This document shows, piece by piece, positions 52,428 to 60,835 of a stretch of DNA of 64,000 nucleotides. The notes beneath the pieces are model-generated. The model searched no databases. It saw only the letters and a list, made by a program, of their open reading frames with translations, and was not told where the DNA came from. The first letter of the stretch is position 1. Each line of letters begins with the position of its first letter. The stretch is from the NCBI RefSeq assembly GCF_040643635.1, contig NZ_JBEYUS010000026.1, forward strand, positions 12,320-76,319. Reading direction: 5' to 3'. The translations under genes were made by a program, and so were the position numbers. This DNA comes from Saccharopolyspora_C sp040643635. GTDB lineage: Bacteria > Actinomycetota > Actinomycetes > Mycobacteriales > Pseudonocardiaceae.

Positions 52428-52658
52428 ATGCCGTTCGCGAACCTGAAAGTGCCCGCCGGAACCCTCGACGCCGAGCAGAAGGAACGGCTCGTGCACCGCG
52501 TCACCGACCTGTACGCCGAAGTCTTCGGCGAACGGGCCCGCGCCACCACGCTCGTGCTCGTGGAGGACGTCGCCGACGGCGGCTGGGGCGTCGGCGGGAC
52601 CGTGCTGACGCTCGCCGCGCTGCAGGGCGGGGCGGGAACCGCGCCGGACGCCGGGTAG
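52428..52658 (+). CDS. 4-oxalocrotonate tautomerase-like protein
   Basis: A 76-residue protein of the tautomerase superfamily. After removal of the initiator Met, Pro1 in MPFANLKVPAGTL is the catalytic base. VTDLYAEVFGERARATTLVLVEDV is the helix and second strand, and GWGVGGTVLT is the typical loop. ATG 52428 follows GGAGGAG at seven bases. It is probably cotranscribed with the SDR and controlled by the same regulator. The small enzyme would isomerise an unsaturated acid or a toxic haloacid; the substrate is unknown. Confidence 0.86.
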   Translation: MPFANLKVPAGTLDAEQKERLVHRVTDLYAEVFGERARATTLVLVEDVADGGWGVGGTVLTLAALQGGAGTAPDAG

Positions 52659-52672
52659 GGCGCGCCGGAGGC

Positions 52673-52900
52673 TCAGCCGCGGGTCGCGCGGAACGCGCGC
52701 CAGCCGAGCACGCCGATCGCGGTGCCCAGCACCAGCGACACCGCGGCGATCACGAAGTGCACGTAGAGGAACGGCGTCGGCGAACCGGCCTGCCAGGAGT
52801 TCTCGCTCACCCAGATGTTGCGGAAGAACGTGGGCCACAGCAGCCACGACCACACGCCGAAGGCGAGCAGGAACAGGGCGGTACGGCGGGAGAACGTCAC
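52673..52900 (-). CDS. SCO4848 family membrane protein
   Basis: A 75-residue protein with two membrane helices: RRTALFLLAFGVWSWLLWPTF and FLYVHFVIAAVSLVLGTAIGVLGWRAF (in part), joined by WVSENSWQAGSPTP. Both helices and the FGVWSW and VLGWR motifs fit the SCO4848 family, named from Streptomyces where it also lies beside a D-Ala-D-Ala carboxypeptidase gene. GTG 52900 has no ribosome binding site, and GATACT 12 bases upstream (52907-52912) suggests a leaderless message. The function is unknown; linkage to carboxypeptidase and yihY points to the cell envelope. Confidence 0.87.
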   Translation of the reverse strand: MTFSRRTALFLLAFGVWSWLLWPTFFRNIWVSENSWQAGSPTPFLYVHFVIAAVSLVLGTAIGVLGWRAFRATRG

Positions 52901-52906
52901 GGGGGC

Positions 52907-52912
52907 AGTATC
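52907..52912 (-). promoter_or_regulatory. -10 element of the SCO4848 family gene
   Basis: On the minus strand GATACT lies 12 to 7 bases before GTG 52900, the leaderless spacing seen at several other genes here. Confidence 0.45.
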
Positions 52913-52993
52913 ACCCCGCGCCCGGCGGCCCGGTCCGACGCCCACCTCGCAAGTGGCCCAGCTCTCGGCCGGCCCGAGCTCGGGTGTGCTGGC

Positions 52994-53134
52994 GCTCGGG
53001 TGGTCCGGCGCTCGGATGAGCCGGGCTCGGATGAGCCGGGCTCGGATGACCCGGCACTCGCGTGATCCGGCGCTCGGATGACTCGGGCGCTCGGATGATC
53101 CGGCACTCGAGCACCCGGCTCTCGGATGCTCCGC
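52994..53134. repeat. Degenerate tandem repeat, about nine units of 15-17 bases
   Basis: The unit consensus is CTCGGATGATCCGGG; examples start at 53010 (CTCGGATGAGCCGGG), 53025, 53041 and 53072. The array lies in the 462-base divergent gap between the SCO4848 family gene and the carboxypeptidase gene and has no open frame worth calling. The rest of the gap, 53135-53350, shows no recognisable structure. Confidence 0.8.
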
Positions 53135-53350
53135 GCCGCTCCGGGCCCCGCGGCTCCAGGTGAACGGCCCGCTCGCCCACTCCCACCGGGCGAAGGGGCC
53201 ATTCACCCGGCGGGAATTCCCGATCTCGGACGGCGGGGTGGGGTGGATGCCCGTCGGCGGTGGAGCCGATGCGGGCGCGCCCCACCTCGGCGCGCGGCAC
53301 TCGTCGCGGGACTTCCGGTGGACCGGGGGTGGGGTCGGCAGCGGGTTCGC

Positions 53351-53356
53351 TAGCCT
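53351..53356 (+). promoter_or_regulatory. -10 element of the carboxypeptidase gene (leaderless)
   Basis: TAGCCT lies exactly 12 to 7 bases before the GTG at 53363, and no ribosome binding site is present. Confidence 0.55.
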
Positions 53357-53362
53357 GAGCCC

Positions 53363-54688
53363 GTGCCCGCGAGAGCTCACCACCCGGTCGCCCCGGTCCG
53401 CACGATCCACCCGTTTCCCCCGAGAAATCCGGCATTCGCACCGAATGCCGCGGGCGTGCGGCGCACCGCGGGCAGGCTCGCCGCCGCCGGGTGCGCGGCG
53501 CTCGTGCTGCTCGGTCTGGCGCCGCTGAGCGCGGCCGCGCAGGAACCGGCGGGGTGCGCCGGAGCCGCTCCACCACCCGCCGTCGACACCTCCGAGGTCC
53601 CCGCTCCGGGTGATCCCGTTCCGGAACCGCTACCGGTCCCCGACGAGCCGGTCGGCGGCGAACGGCTCGGCGAGTGCGGCGAGATCAACGCGCCCGGCGC
53701 GCCACCGGCCGCACTGGACCCGATCGCCTCCCAGTCGTGGGTGCTGGCCGACCTGGACACCGGTGAGGTGCTCGCGGCCCGCGATCCGCACGCCCGGCAC
53801 CGGCCCGCGTCCACCATCAAGGTGCTGACCGCGCTGGTCGCGATCCGCGAGCTCGACATGGCCGACACCATCGTGGTCACCCAGGACGACGCCGACCAGG
53901 AGGGCAGCCGGGTCGGGCTCGAACCCGGTGCCACCTACCGCGTCGAGCAGGTGCTGGCCGGGCTGATCATGCAGTCCGGCAACGACGCGGCGCACGCGCT
54001 CGCCCGGAAGCTCGGCGGCATCGACGAGACGGTGCGGAAGATGAACGCGCTCGCCGACGAGCTCGGCGCGCACGACACCCGCGCCGCCACCCCGTCCGGC
54101 CTGGACGGGCCCGGGATGGCGACGTCCGCCTACGACCTGGCGCTGATCTTCCGGGAGGCCATGCGGCACCCCGAGTTCTCGCACGCCGAATCGGTCCGCG
54201 AGACCACGCTGCCCGGCAAGCCCGGCGGCCCGCCGCTGCCGGTGGAGAGCGACAACGCGGTGCTGTGGAACTACCCGGGCGCGCTCGGCGGCAAGACCGG
54301 CTTCACCGACGACGCCCGGCACACGTTCATCGCCGCCGCCGAACGCGACGGCAGGCGGCTGGTGGCGGTGCTGATGCGCGGCGAGAACAAGCCGGTGCGG
54401 CAGTCGAAGTTCACCATGCAGCTGCTCGACCACGGCTTCTCGCTGCCGCCGGGCACGTCCGTCGGCGAGCTGGTCACCGAACCGGAACCGTCCGAAGAGG
54501 ACTCGGCACCCGCCGCGCAGGCCGCCACCGACGGGGAGCTGCCGAACTCGCCGATGTTCGGCACCGTCGGGGTGCCGCTGACGGCGCTGGCGGTGCTGGT
54601 GATCGTCGCCGCCGGGGTGTTCGCGGTGCTGCGCAGGCGCCGCGCCGCGGCCCGCCGCGCGGCGAACCGCGGACCGGACCACCCCTGA
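53363..54688 (+). CDS. D-alanyl-D-alanine carboxypeptidase (class C low-molecular-weight PBP, S11)
   Basis: A 441-residue exported enzyme that trims the terminal D-Ala of peptidoglycan stems. It has a signal peptide (hydrophobic core about residues 42-60, after a long basic N-terminus), a Pro-rich spacer, then the S11 domain: active-site SxxK in RPASTIKVLTALV, SxN in QSGNDAAHALAR and the KTG triad in GGKTGFTDDARHT. The C-terminus carries one membrane helix (VPLTALAVLVIVAAGVFAVL) and an Arg-rich tail that anchor it. The gene neighbours yihY and trpS as dacB1 does in M. tuberculosis. GTG 53363 is supported by the -10 at 53351. Confidence 0.93.
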   Translation: MPARAHHPVAPVRTIHPFPPRNPAFAPNAAGVRRTAGRLAAAGCAALVLLGLAPLSAAAQEPAGCAGAAPPPAVDTSEVPAPGDPVPEPLPVPDEPVGGERLGECGEINAPGAPPAALDPIASQSWVLADLDTGEVLAARDPHARHRPASTIKVLTALVAIRELDMADTIVVTQDDADQEGSRVGLEPGATYRVEQVLAGLIMQSGNDAAHALARKLGGIDETVRKMNALADELGAHDTRAATPSGLDGPGMATSAYDLALIFREAMRHPEFSHAESVRETTLPGKPGGPPLPVESDNAVLWNYPGALGGKTGFTDDARHTFIAAAERDGRRLVAVLMRGENKPVRQSKFTMQLLDHGFSLPPGTSVGELVTEPEPSEEDSAPAAQAATDGELPNSPMFGTVGVPLTALAVLVIVAAGVFAVLRRRRAAARRAANRGPDHP

Positions 54689-54855
54689 CCGAGTTGATCA
54701 CTCGGATGGGCTAGGTAGTACTCGGGTAATCGCACCGGTTCGCCGAGAAGCGGAACCCGGCATTCTCGTTGGTAGGAGTCGAGCGGCGGGCGGTCCCGGA
54801 AGACGCAGCTCGGACCGCCCGGACGGTGCTACCCCGAGCCGGTCGCCGACTCCGG

Positions 54856-54881
54856 CCCCGTGCGGTGGCCACCGCACGGGG
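54856..54881. terminator. Perfect 26-base palindrome after the carboxypeptidase gene
   Basis: Half-site CCCCGTGCGGTGG is followed directly by its complement. It is the first of two adjacent hairpins in the convergent gap 54689-55112. Confidence 0.55.
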
Positions 54882-54884
54882 CGC

Positions 54885-54923
54885 GGCTCACCCGGCCTCG
54901 CCCCGAACCCGGCCGGGTGAGCC
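54885..54923. terminator. Second hairpin after the carboxypeptidase gene
   Basis: Thirteen-base perfect arms (GGCTCACCCGGCC / GGCCGGGTGAGCC) with a 13-base loop. Probably a bidirectional terminator between the convergent carboxypeptidase and yihY genes. Confidence 0.6.
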
Positions 54924-54960
54924 CACCACCCTCTCCTGTCGGCGGCGACCACCACGGCAA

Positions 54961-55080
54961 CCGGCACCGCCGCGGGTTCTCAGCGGGATTCTCGCGAGGA
55001 CAGCGTTTTCTCCTGTGGCGGAGCCACCGGTGAAAACGATCCCGCAGCGAGAATCCCGCTGAGGTTCCGCCACCCGCCCC
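54961..55080 (-). repeat. Structured intergenic repeat, copy D
   Basis: Same orientation as copy C. The outer stem pairs 54979-54995 (CTCAGCGGGATTCTCGC) with 55047-55063 perfectly over 17 bases. The inner hairpin at 55005-55037 has GTTTTC and GAAAAC ends and a GTGGC-GGA-GCCAC core. Flanks are CGGCACCGCCGCGGGTT and GGTTCCGCCACCCGCCCC. It lies in the convergent gap before the yihY stop. Confidence 0.87.
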
Positions 55081-55112
55081 GACTGCCGGAACGAGCGGCG
55101 AACCAGATCAGG

Positions 55113-56147
55113 TCAGCGGCGGAGGAGCCAGCCGGTCAGTGCCCCCAGCCCGAACACCGCCGCCGAAGCCTTGGCCCCCGCACCGATCACCCGCACCTGC
55201 GGCCGGATCACCGCGGGTGGCGGCGGTTCCGGCAGCGCCCGGTGCTCGTTGTCGGCGGACGACGCGGTCCACGCCGTGACGAACAGGATGAACCGCGAGG
55301 TCAGGTACGCGAACACCAGCAACCCGAGGATCGGCCCGAACGCGGCCGCCGCGGGCGATCCGGTGACGCTGCCGAGGTAGACGACTCCGACCTGCTTGAG
55401 CACTTCGAATCCGATGGCGGCGAACAACCCGCCCCACACCGCGCTGCGCAGCGACACGGGCAGCCGCGGCAACCGCGCCAGCACCCAGATGAACACCAGC
55501 CAGCCCGCGGCCAGGGACAGCGCGATCGCCAGCACCGACAGCCCGATCCGCGCGGGCCACGTGTTCCCGATGCCGAGCGCGGCGAACAGCGCCCGGCCGA
55601 CGCCGCCGCCGAGCGCGCTGAGCCCGAACGACACGGCCATCGCCAGCCCCAGCCCGATCAGCGATACCAGGTCGGAGGCGAGCCGCTTGAGCATCGGCGG
55701 GGCTTCGTGCTCCTGGCTCCACTGCGCGGTCAGCGCCTCGCGCAGGTTCGTCATCCAGCCCAGACCGGAGTAGAGGGCGACGAGCAGCCCGATGATCCCG
55801 ACGGTGCCCGCCTGCTCGATCGCCTGCCCGACGACCTGGTTGAGCATGCCGCTCATCTCCCGGTTCGGGACGGCTTCGGTGATCGACAGCCGCAGCTGGT
55901 CCAGCAGGTCCGGGTTGCCCGCGAGCACGAATCCGGCCACCGCGAAGGAGATCATCAGCAGCGGCACCAGGGCCAGCACGCTGAAGTAGGTGATCGCCGC
56001 GGCGTAGTAGTCGCCGTACTGGCTCTGGTAGCGCGCCGCGGCGCGGATCAGCCGGTCGAGCCACGGGTGCTCCCGGCGCAGCCGCTCCAGCAGACCGGGC
56101 TGTTCGCCGGTCGTGGCGGCGCGCGCGGGTTGGCTGCGATCGGTCAC
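55113..56147 (-). CDS. yihY: YihY/BrkB family membrane protein
   Basis: A 344-residue protein with six membrane helices. Family landmarks are GDYYAAAITYFSVLALVPLLMI, the SGLGWMTNLREALTAQW segment after helix 2, VFIWVLARLPRLPVSLRSAVWGGLFAAIGFEVLKQVGVVYL (in part) and GPILGLLVFAYLTSRFILFVTAW. The family was once misnamed ribonuclease BN; its true role is unknown, with transport suggested. Start GTG 56147. It lies next to trpS and the carboxypeptidase as in mycobacteria. Confidence 0.9.
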   Translation of the reverse strand: MTDRSQPARAATTGEQPGLLERLRREHPWLDRLIRAAARYQSQYGDYYAAAITYFSVLALVPLLMISFAVAGFVLAGNPDLLDQLRLSITEAVPNREMSGMLNQVVGQAIEQAGTVGIIGLLVALYSGLGWMTNLREALTAQWSQEHEAPPMLKRLASDLVSLIGLGLAMAVSFGLSALGGGVGRALFAALGIGNTWPARIGLSVLAIALSLAAGWLVFIWVLARLPRLPVSLRSAVWGGLFAAIGFEVLKQVGVVYLGSVTGSPAAAAFGPILGLLVFAYLTSRFILFVTAWTASSADNEHRALPEPPPPAVIRPQVRVIGAGAKASAAVFGLGALTGWLLRR

Positions 56148-56242
56148 GGGTCACCTCCAGGCCCGTCCGGGACGGAGGGGTTGCCCCGAACGGGCCTGAG
56201 GTTACCGCCGAATGATCTCGTCAGCGCAAGATCGACGCGCCG

Positions 56243-57295
56243 TCAGCCGACCGACGGCGGGAGGAAGCCGACGCGCTCGTAGGTGGTCCGCAGCGTGTCG
56301 GCGGCGACCTCGCGGGCGTGCTCGGCGCCGCGGCGCAGCACCTTGTCCAGTTCCGCGGGGTCGGCGAGGTAGCCGTGCACCTTCTCCTGGAAGGGGACGG
56401 CGAACTCGACGAACGCCTCGCCGACGGCCTTCTTCAGGTCGCCGTAGCCGCGGCCGTCGAACTCGGCGACGAGCTCGTCGATGCCGCTGCCGGTCAGCGC
56501 GGAGTGGATGGCGAGCAGGTTGCTCACGCCCGCCTTGTGCTCCGGGTCGTAGCGGATCTCGCGCTCGTTGTCGGTGACGGCGGAGCGGATCTTCTTGGCG
56601 GAGCGCTTCGGATCTTCCAGCAGGTCGACGACGCCGCTCGGCTGGGACTTGCTCATCTTCGCCGTCGGGTCCTGCAGGTCCTGGATCTTGGCGGCTTCCT
56701 TCGGGATGTGCGCGGAGGGCACGGTGAAGGTGTCGCCGTAGCGGGAGTTGAACCGCTGGGCGAGGTTGCGGGTGAGTTCGAGGTGCTGGCGCTGGTCCTC
56801 GCCGACCGGGACCTGGTTCGCCTGGTACAGCAGGATGTCCGCGGCCTGCAGCACGGGGTAGGTGAACAGCCCGACGCTGATGTGGTCGGAGTCCTGGCGC
56901 GCGGACTTGTCCTTGAACTGGGTCATGCGGCCGGCTTCGCCGAATCCGGCGAGGCATTCCAGGACCCAGCTCAGCTGGGCGTGCTCGGGGACGTGGCTCT
57001 GCACGAACAGGGTGGACGCGTCGGGGTCGATGCCGAGCGCGAGCAGCTGCGCGGCGGAGGTCCGGGTGCGCTTGCGCAGCAGTTCCGGGTCCTGTTCGAC
57101 GGTGATCGCGTGCAGGTCGACGACGCAGTAGAACGCGTCGTGGTCGTGCTGCATCCGCACCCAGGACCGCAGGGCGCCCAGGTAGTTGCCGAGGTGGAAG
57201 GAGTCGGCGGTGGGCTGGATGCCCGACAGGACGCGGGGTCCGCGCCCGGGTGCCGAGCCTGCTGCGGAGGTGTGCGGGTTCTCGTCGCTGCTCAC
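56243..57295 (-). CDS. trpS: Tryptophanyl-tRNA synthetase
   Basis: A 350-residue class I synthetase that charges tRNA-Trp. The HIGH-type site is in SGIQPTADSFHLGNYLGAL; VDLHAIT and QSHVPEHAQLSWVL follow; the tryptophan pocket includes TYPVLQAADILLY and VGEDQRQHLELTR; the KMSKS loop is AKMSKSQPSG. Length is normal for a bacterial TrpRS. Start GTG 57295; GAGAAT lies 12 bases upstream and no strong ribosome binding site is visible, so a leaderless message is possible. Essential housekeeping gene; only one trpS is seen in this window. Confidence 0.97.
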   Translation of the reverse strand: MSSDENPHTSAAGSAPGRGPRVLSGIQPTADSFHLGNYLGALRSWVRMQHDHDAFYCVVDLHAITVEQDPELLRKRTRTSAAQLLALGIDPDASTLFVQSHVPEHAQLSWVLECLAGFGEAGRMTQFKDKSARQDSDHISVGLFTYPVLQAADILLYQANQVPVGEDQRQHLELTRNLAQRFNSRYGDTFTVPSAHIPKEAAKIQDLQDPTAKMSKSQPSGVVDLLEDPKRSAKKIRSAVTDNEREIRYDPEHKAGVSNLLAIHSALTGSGIDELVAEFDGRGYGDLKKAVGEAFVEFAVPFQEKVHGYLADPAELDKVLRRGAEHAREVAADTLRTTYERVGFLPPSVG

Positions 57296-57380
57296 CCGTC
57301 GATTCTCGCAAGGTCCGCGCGGGCGGGGGGATCGGGTGGCGCTTCCCGGTGGTGGCCGGGGCGCCGCGCCGGGCGTGCGG

Positions 57381-57632
57381 TCAGCCCTTGCGCTGGTTCT
57401 CCGGCTGGATCTCGATCTTCTTGCGGCGGAGGACGCCGGCGAGCATGCCGACGATGCCGAAACCGATGGCGGCGATGCCGACCGGGGTGGCCGCGCCCAC
57501 GAAGGGGGCGCCCTGCGCGAGGACCTGGCCGCTGCCCGCGGCCTGCGCCGTGGCGGTGCCCAGGACTGCGACGGCCAGGAGCGGCGCCAGTACCAATACC
57601 CGCGTGGTCACGCGGGCAAATCGGCTACGCAC
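57381..57632 (-). CDS. Small secreted/membrane protein, same architecture as 4330-4620
   Basis: An 83-residue protein. GTG 57632 follows GGGAGG at about eight bases. It has an N-terminal signal sequence (VLVLAPLLAVAVLGTATAQA), a short linker with GQVLAQGAPFVGAAT, one membrane helix (VGIAAIGFGIVGMLAGVL) and a basic tail, RRKKIEIQPENQRKG. The VLAQ motif after the signal sequence and the basic tail are shared with the small protein near 4.5 kb, so the two may be distant paralogues. The function is unknown. Confidence 0.72.
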   Translation of the reverse strand: MRSRFARVTTRVLVLAPLLAVAVLGTATAQAAGSGQVLAQGAPFVGAATPVGIAAIGFGIVGMLAGVLRRKKIEIQPENQRKG

Positions 57633-58084
57633 GAGCGTTGCCTCCCTTGACGGTTAACCCGTACGGGTACAGATCTCGTTCAACCCGGTTGCGGACCGTA
57701 CCGATCGTGTGTGAACACCACGATCGCGTTGCGTAAACCGGCCACGACGCAAAGATCCTATTTTCCCGCCGAACCGCGGCGGCACCGGGTACCCGAAGTG
57801 CGCGTTATCACTGCTGGAGGCGGGTGCACGCCCCGCTCGCGCACGACACACCGAATTCACCGAGCCGAGCGGTGACAAGCGCCATAACTCGGCCGAGTGG
57901 CAAGTCCGGCAACACGTCGACCCGTTCGGCCCTAGCAAGCGACCCCGAAACGGGTGACCCGCGAAAGCGGGAGGCGGCGGCCGTCCGGTTCCCCTGCCGG
58001 ATTGCTCCTTTTCGCCCTGTCGAAGTCCGCTGATCGGGCGGATCATCCGACGATCAGTCACTGATCGCTCGGTACGAATGTGCC
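57633..58084. other. Divergent gap between the small membrane protein and the subtilase gene
   Basis: About 450 bases with no accepted gene. GTTAACCCGTACGGGTAC at 57653-57670 contains the palindrome GTACCCGTACGGGTTAAC-like core (CCGTACGG) near the promoter of the small gene. The rest is moderately AT-rich around 57750-57770 and 58040-58080 (ACTGATCGCTCGGTACGAATG), where the subtilase promoter should lie. Confidence 0.35.
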
Positions 58085-58096
58085 GTGGGAGGACAC

Positions 58097-59608
58097 GTGT
58101 CACCACAACGATCGACTCCGCGCCCGCGCGGAAACCGCCTGCGCCTCGCGGGTTCCGCGCTGGCGCTGGGCCTGCTGGTCCCGGCCGTCGCCGCCGTCCC
58201 GACCGGGCTCGACCCCGCGGCCACCGCCGCCGACGCCGCGCCCGCCCACTTCGTGGTGCTGGGCCCCACCGGCGACGGGCTGCGCGGGACCGAGGACTCG
58301 GTGCGCGCCGTCGGCGGTTCCGTCGTGCAGAGCTGGCCGCAGATCGGCGTCCTGCTCGCCACCTCCCCCGACCCCGGGTTCGCGGCCGCCGTGCGCGCGC
58401 AGCCCGCGGTCGACCAGGCGGGAGCCAGCCGGAACCTGGCGGAGCAGCTCCCGCCCGCGCCGCCCAGCACCCGGTTGGAACGGCTGGAGGGCACCGCCGC
58501 GCAGCGGCCCGCCACCGCCGCCGACCGGGAACCGCTGGAAGCCGACCAGTGGGACCTGCCGCTGATCGGGGCCGACCGGGCGCACGCGATCTCCACCGGC
58601 AGCCCGGACGTCACCGTCGGCGTGCTCGACTACGGCATCGACCCGGAACACCCCGACCTGAAGCCGAACCTGGACCTGTCGAAGTCGGTGAGCTGCGCGC
58701 AGGACGGCATCCCGGACACCGCGGTCGAGGCCTGGGCCCCGGCCGACGACACCCAGGCGCACGGCACGCACGTGGCGGGCACCATCGCCGCCGCCCGCAA
58801 CGGGGTCGGCGTGGCGGGCGTCGCCCCGGACACGAACCTCGCCTCGGTGCGGGTGATCGACGACGACGGGTTCATCTACCCCGAGTACGCGGTGTGCGGA
58901 TTCCTGTGGGCCGCCGAGCACGACATCGACGTCACGAACAACTCGTACTTCGTGGACCCCTGGTACCTGTGGTGCGAAGGCGATCCCGACCAGCGCGCGG
59001 GCGCCGAAGCGGTGCGCCGGGCCGTGGCCTACGCGGCCGGGCACGACGTGGTGACGGTGGCCGCGGCGGGCAACAGCGGCTGGGACCTGTCGCAGCCGAT
59101 CCACGACACGGACAGCCCGAACAACGGCGGGCCGCAGCAGGACCGGTGGGCCGGGCACGACTGCGCGGCGCTGCCCGGTGAGCTGCCGGGCGTGGTCGCG
59201 GTGTCCTCGGTGGGGTCGGACGCGGTGAAGTCGTACTTCTCCAACTACGGCCTCGGTTCGGTCGCGGTGACCGCGCCGGGCGGGGATGCGCGGCAGATCC
59301 CGCAGACGCCGTCGGCGAACGGCCGCATCCTCTCCAGCGTGCCCGGCGGCGGCTGGGGCTGGATGCAGGGCACCTCGATGGCCGCGCCGCACGCGGCGGG
59401 CGTGGTGGCGCTGCTGCGCGCCACCCACCCGGAGTGGAGCGCGCCGCAGGTCACCGGCGCGCTGTCCGGCCAGGCCGACGCGCTGCCGTGCCCGGAGGCC
59501 TACGACCCGGACGGCGACGGGAAACCGGACGCGGTGTGCGCGGGCGGGGCGACCGGCGCCGGGTTCTACGGCGCGGGGTTGATCGACGCGCTGGACGCGG
59601 TCGGCTGA
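58097..59608 (+). CDS. Secreted subtilisin-like serine protease (S8)
   Basis: About 503 residues. It has a signal peptide (basic RPRGNRLR then LAGSALALGLLVPAVAA), an inhibitor I9-like propeptide (HFVVLGPTGDGLRGTEDSVRAVGGSVVQ) and the catalytic domain with a full triad: Asp in VGVLDYGIDPEHPDL (Tyr in place of the usual Thr/Ser), His in AHGTHVAGTIAA and Ser in GTSMAAPHAAGV, plus the oxyanion Asn in AAGNSG. A C-terminal EF-hand-like loop DPDGDGKPD may bind calcium. The start is set at GTG 58097 because GGGAGG ends four bases before it; GTG 58085 is the alternative. Acts outside the cell on proteins; targets are unknown. Confidence 0.92.
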   Translation: MSPQRSTPRPRGNRLRLAGSALALGLLVPAVAAVPTGLDPAATAADAAPAHFVVLGPTGDGLRGTEDSVRAVGGSVVQSWPQIGVLLATSPDPGFAAAVRAQPAVDQAGASRNLAEQLPPAPPSTRLERLEGTAAQRPATAADREPLEADQWDLPLIGADRAHAISTGSPDVTVGVLDYGIDPEHPDLKPNLDLSKSVSCAQDGIPDTAVEAWAPADDTQAHGTHVAGTIAAARNGVGVAGVAPDTNLASVRVIDDDGFIYPEYAVCGFLWAAEHDIDVTNNSYFVDPWYLWCEGDPDQRAGAEAVRRAVAYAAGHDVVTVAAAGNSGWDLSQPIHDTDSPNNGGPQQDRWAGHDCAALPGELPGVVAVSSVGSDAVKSYFSNYGLGSVAVTAPGGDARQIPQTPSANGRILSSVPGGGWGWMQGTSMAAPHAAGVVALLRATHPEWSAPQVTGALSGQADALPCPEAYDPDGDGKPDAVCAGGATGAGFYGAGLIDALDAVG

Positions 59609-59614
59609 GCGGTT

Positions 59615-59644
59615 CCGGGCGCGCTCCGGACGGGGCGCGCCCGG
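59615..59644. terminator. Bidirectional terminator between subtilase and HD genes
   Basis: Ten-base perfect arms (CCGGGCGCGC / GCGCGCCCGG) with a ten-base loop lie between the convergent stops at 59608 and 59652. Confidence 0.65.
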
Positions 59645-59651
59645 GCTCGGC

Positions 59652-60293
59652 TCACTCCCCCGGCCGGACCCAGCCGCGGCGCTCGCCCTCGTCGATCAGC
59701 TCCTGCGCCACCGTCCACAGCGGAGCGGAGGCCGCACCGATCACGGCCTTGCGGGCGCGCACGGTGTCCGCGGTGACGCCCGGGGTCCCCCAGGTGCCGC
59801 CGCGCGCCAGCCAGTTCAGCAGCAGCGGCTGCACCCGGTCCACGGCCTTCGCGAAGCGCGCCTCCGGTGAGCTGCGGGACTCGAACTCGTCCCACAGGCC
59901 GCGGAAGCGCACCGCCTGGTCGGCGGGCAGCAGGCCGAACAGCCGGTCGGCGGCGGCCTCCTCCCGTTCCTGCTGGCTCTCCCGGCCCGCGTCGTCGTAG
60001 AGCGGCGTGTCCCCGGCGTAGATCTCGACGAGGTCGTGCAGCACGACGAGTTCGACGGTGCGCCCGACGTCGATCGGTTCGTCGGAGTGCTCGGCCAGCA
60101 CCGACACCATCAGCGCCAGGTGCCAGGAGTGCTCGGCGTCGTTCTCCCTGCGGTCCGCCGCGGCCAGCGGGGACTGGCGCAGCACGGTCTTGAGCTTGTC
60201 CACTTCGGCGAGGAACACCAGCTGCTCCCGCAACCGCCCGCCGATGGCGTCGGGCAGCGGGGTGCGCTCGGCGATCAGGTCTTCGTCGTCCAC
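59652..60293 (-). CDS. HD-domain hydrolase, probable 5'-deoxynucleotidase (YfbR/HDDC2-like)
   Basis: A 213-residue metal-dependent phosphohydrolase. The HD signature residues are in RRENDAEHSWHLALMVSVLA (first His), LVVLHDLVEIYAGDTPLYD (the HD doublet followed by the conserved E-x-x-x-G-D) and RFAKAVDRVQPLLLNW (the last Asp). This order and the EIYAGD motif are typical of the HD_3 family that contains YfbR, which dephosphorylates deoxynucleoside monophosphates. Placement beside thyA-folA and the salvage genes suits a role in nucleotide balance. Start GTG 60293. Activity is inferred from the family. Confidence 0.88.
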   Translation of the reverse strand: MDDEDLIAERTPLPDAIGGRLREQLVFLAEVDKLKTVLRQSPLAAADRRENDAEHSWHLALMVSVLAEHSDEPIDVGRTVELVVLHDLVEIYAGDTPLYDDAGRESQQEREEAAADRLFGLLPADQAVRFRGLWDEFESRSSPEARFAKAVDRVQPLLLNWLARGGTWGTPGVTADTVRARKAVIGAASAPLWTVAQELIDEGERRGWVRPGE

Positions 60294-60371
60294 ACCCCGA
60301 TCATGCCCTCGATCGCCGCCCGGGTGAACGGCTCGGACGGCCCCCTTCGGCCGGGCGGGCCGGTCGCGGGG

Positions 60372-60830
60372 TCAGCCCCAGGTGCGGAAGCGGTAGTGCA
60401 GGCCGGTGGTCGACTCCTGCCAGTCGGTCGTGCGGTCCGGCGGGCGGCCCACGTCGGGGGCGACGGTGTCGCCGTCGAAGGGCTCCCGGATCTCGGTGAC
60501 CACGATCCGGTCCGCGAGCGGCAGCGCCGCCCGGTACACCGCGGCACCGCCGATCACCCACACGTCCCCGTCGGCCGCGGCCAGCGCGGCGGGCAGGTCG
60601 GTGAAGGTCTCCGCGCCGTCCTGCGGGGTGCGCGAGAGCACCAGGTTGCGCCTGCCCGGCAACGGCCGGAACCGCGGCGGCAACGACTCCCAGGTGCGCC
60701 GGCCCATCAGCACGGTCGCGCCCGCGGTCGTGGTGCGGAAGTGCTTCAGGTCCTCCGGCAGGTGCCAGGGCATGGTGCCGTCGCGGCCGATGACGCCGGT
60801 CGTCGACTGGGCCCAGATCAAGCCGATCAT
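60372..60830 (-). CDS. folA: Dihydrofolate reductase
   Basis: A 152-residue enzyme that reduces dihydrofolate to tetrahydrofolate with NADPH. Seen are IGLIWAQSTTGVIGRDGTMPWHLPEDLKHFRTTTAG (substrate pocket with WHLPEDL; in part), VLMGRRTWESLPPRFRPLPGRRNLVLSR (cofactor site, in part) and WVIGGAAVYRAALPLADRIVVTEI. ATG 60830 lies five bases after the thyA stop, so the two are cotranscribed: ThyA makes dihydrofolate, FolA regenerates it. Length is close to that of the E. coli enzyme (159). Confidence 0.96.
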   Translation of the reverse strand: MIGLIWAQSTTGVIGRDGTMPWHLPEDLKHFRTTTAGATVLMGRRTWESLPPRFRPLPGRRNLVLSRTPQDGAETFTDLPAALAAADGDVWVIGGAAVYRAALPLADRIVVTEIREPFDGDTVAPDVGRPPDRTTDWQESTTGLHYRFRTWG

Positions 60831-60835
60831 GCCGA

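Noticed and set aside
52994..53134. CRISPR array
   Set aside because: Units of about 15 bases abut without spacers and are degenerate; no cas gene is present in the window.
52911..53576. Open frames through the CTCGGATGATCC tandem array
   Set aside because: They encode only short periodic peptides produced by the tandem repeat and overlap the carboxypeptidase start.
54698..54967. Small minus-strand frame after the carboxypeptidase gene
   Set aside because: It lies over two terminator hairpins and the repeat flank, and its composition is shadow-like.
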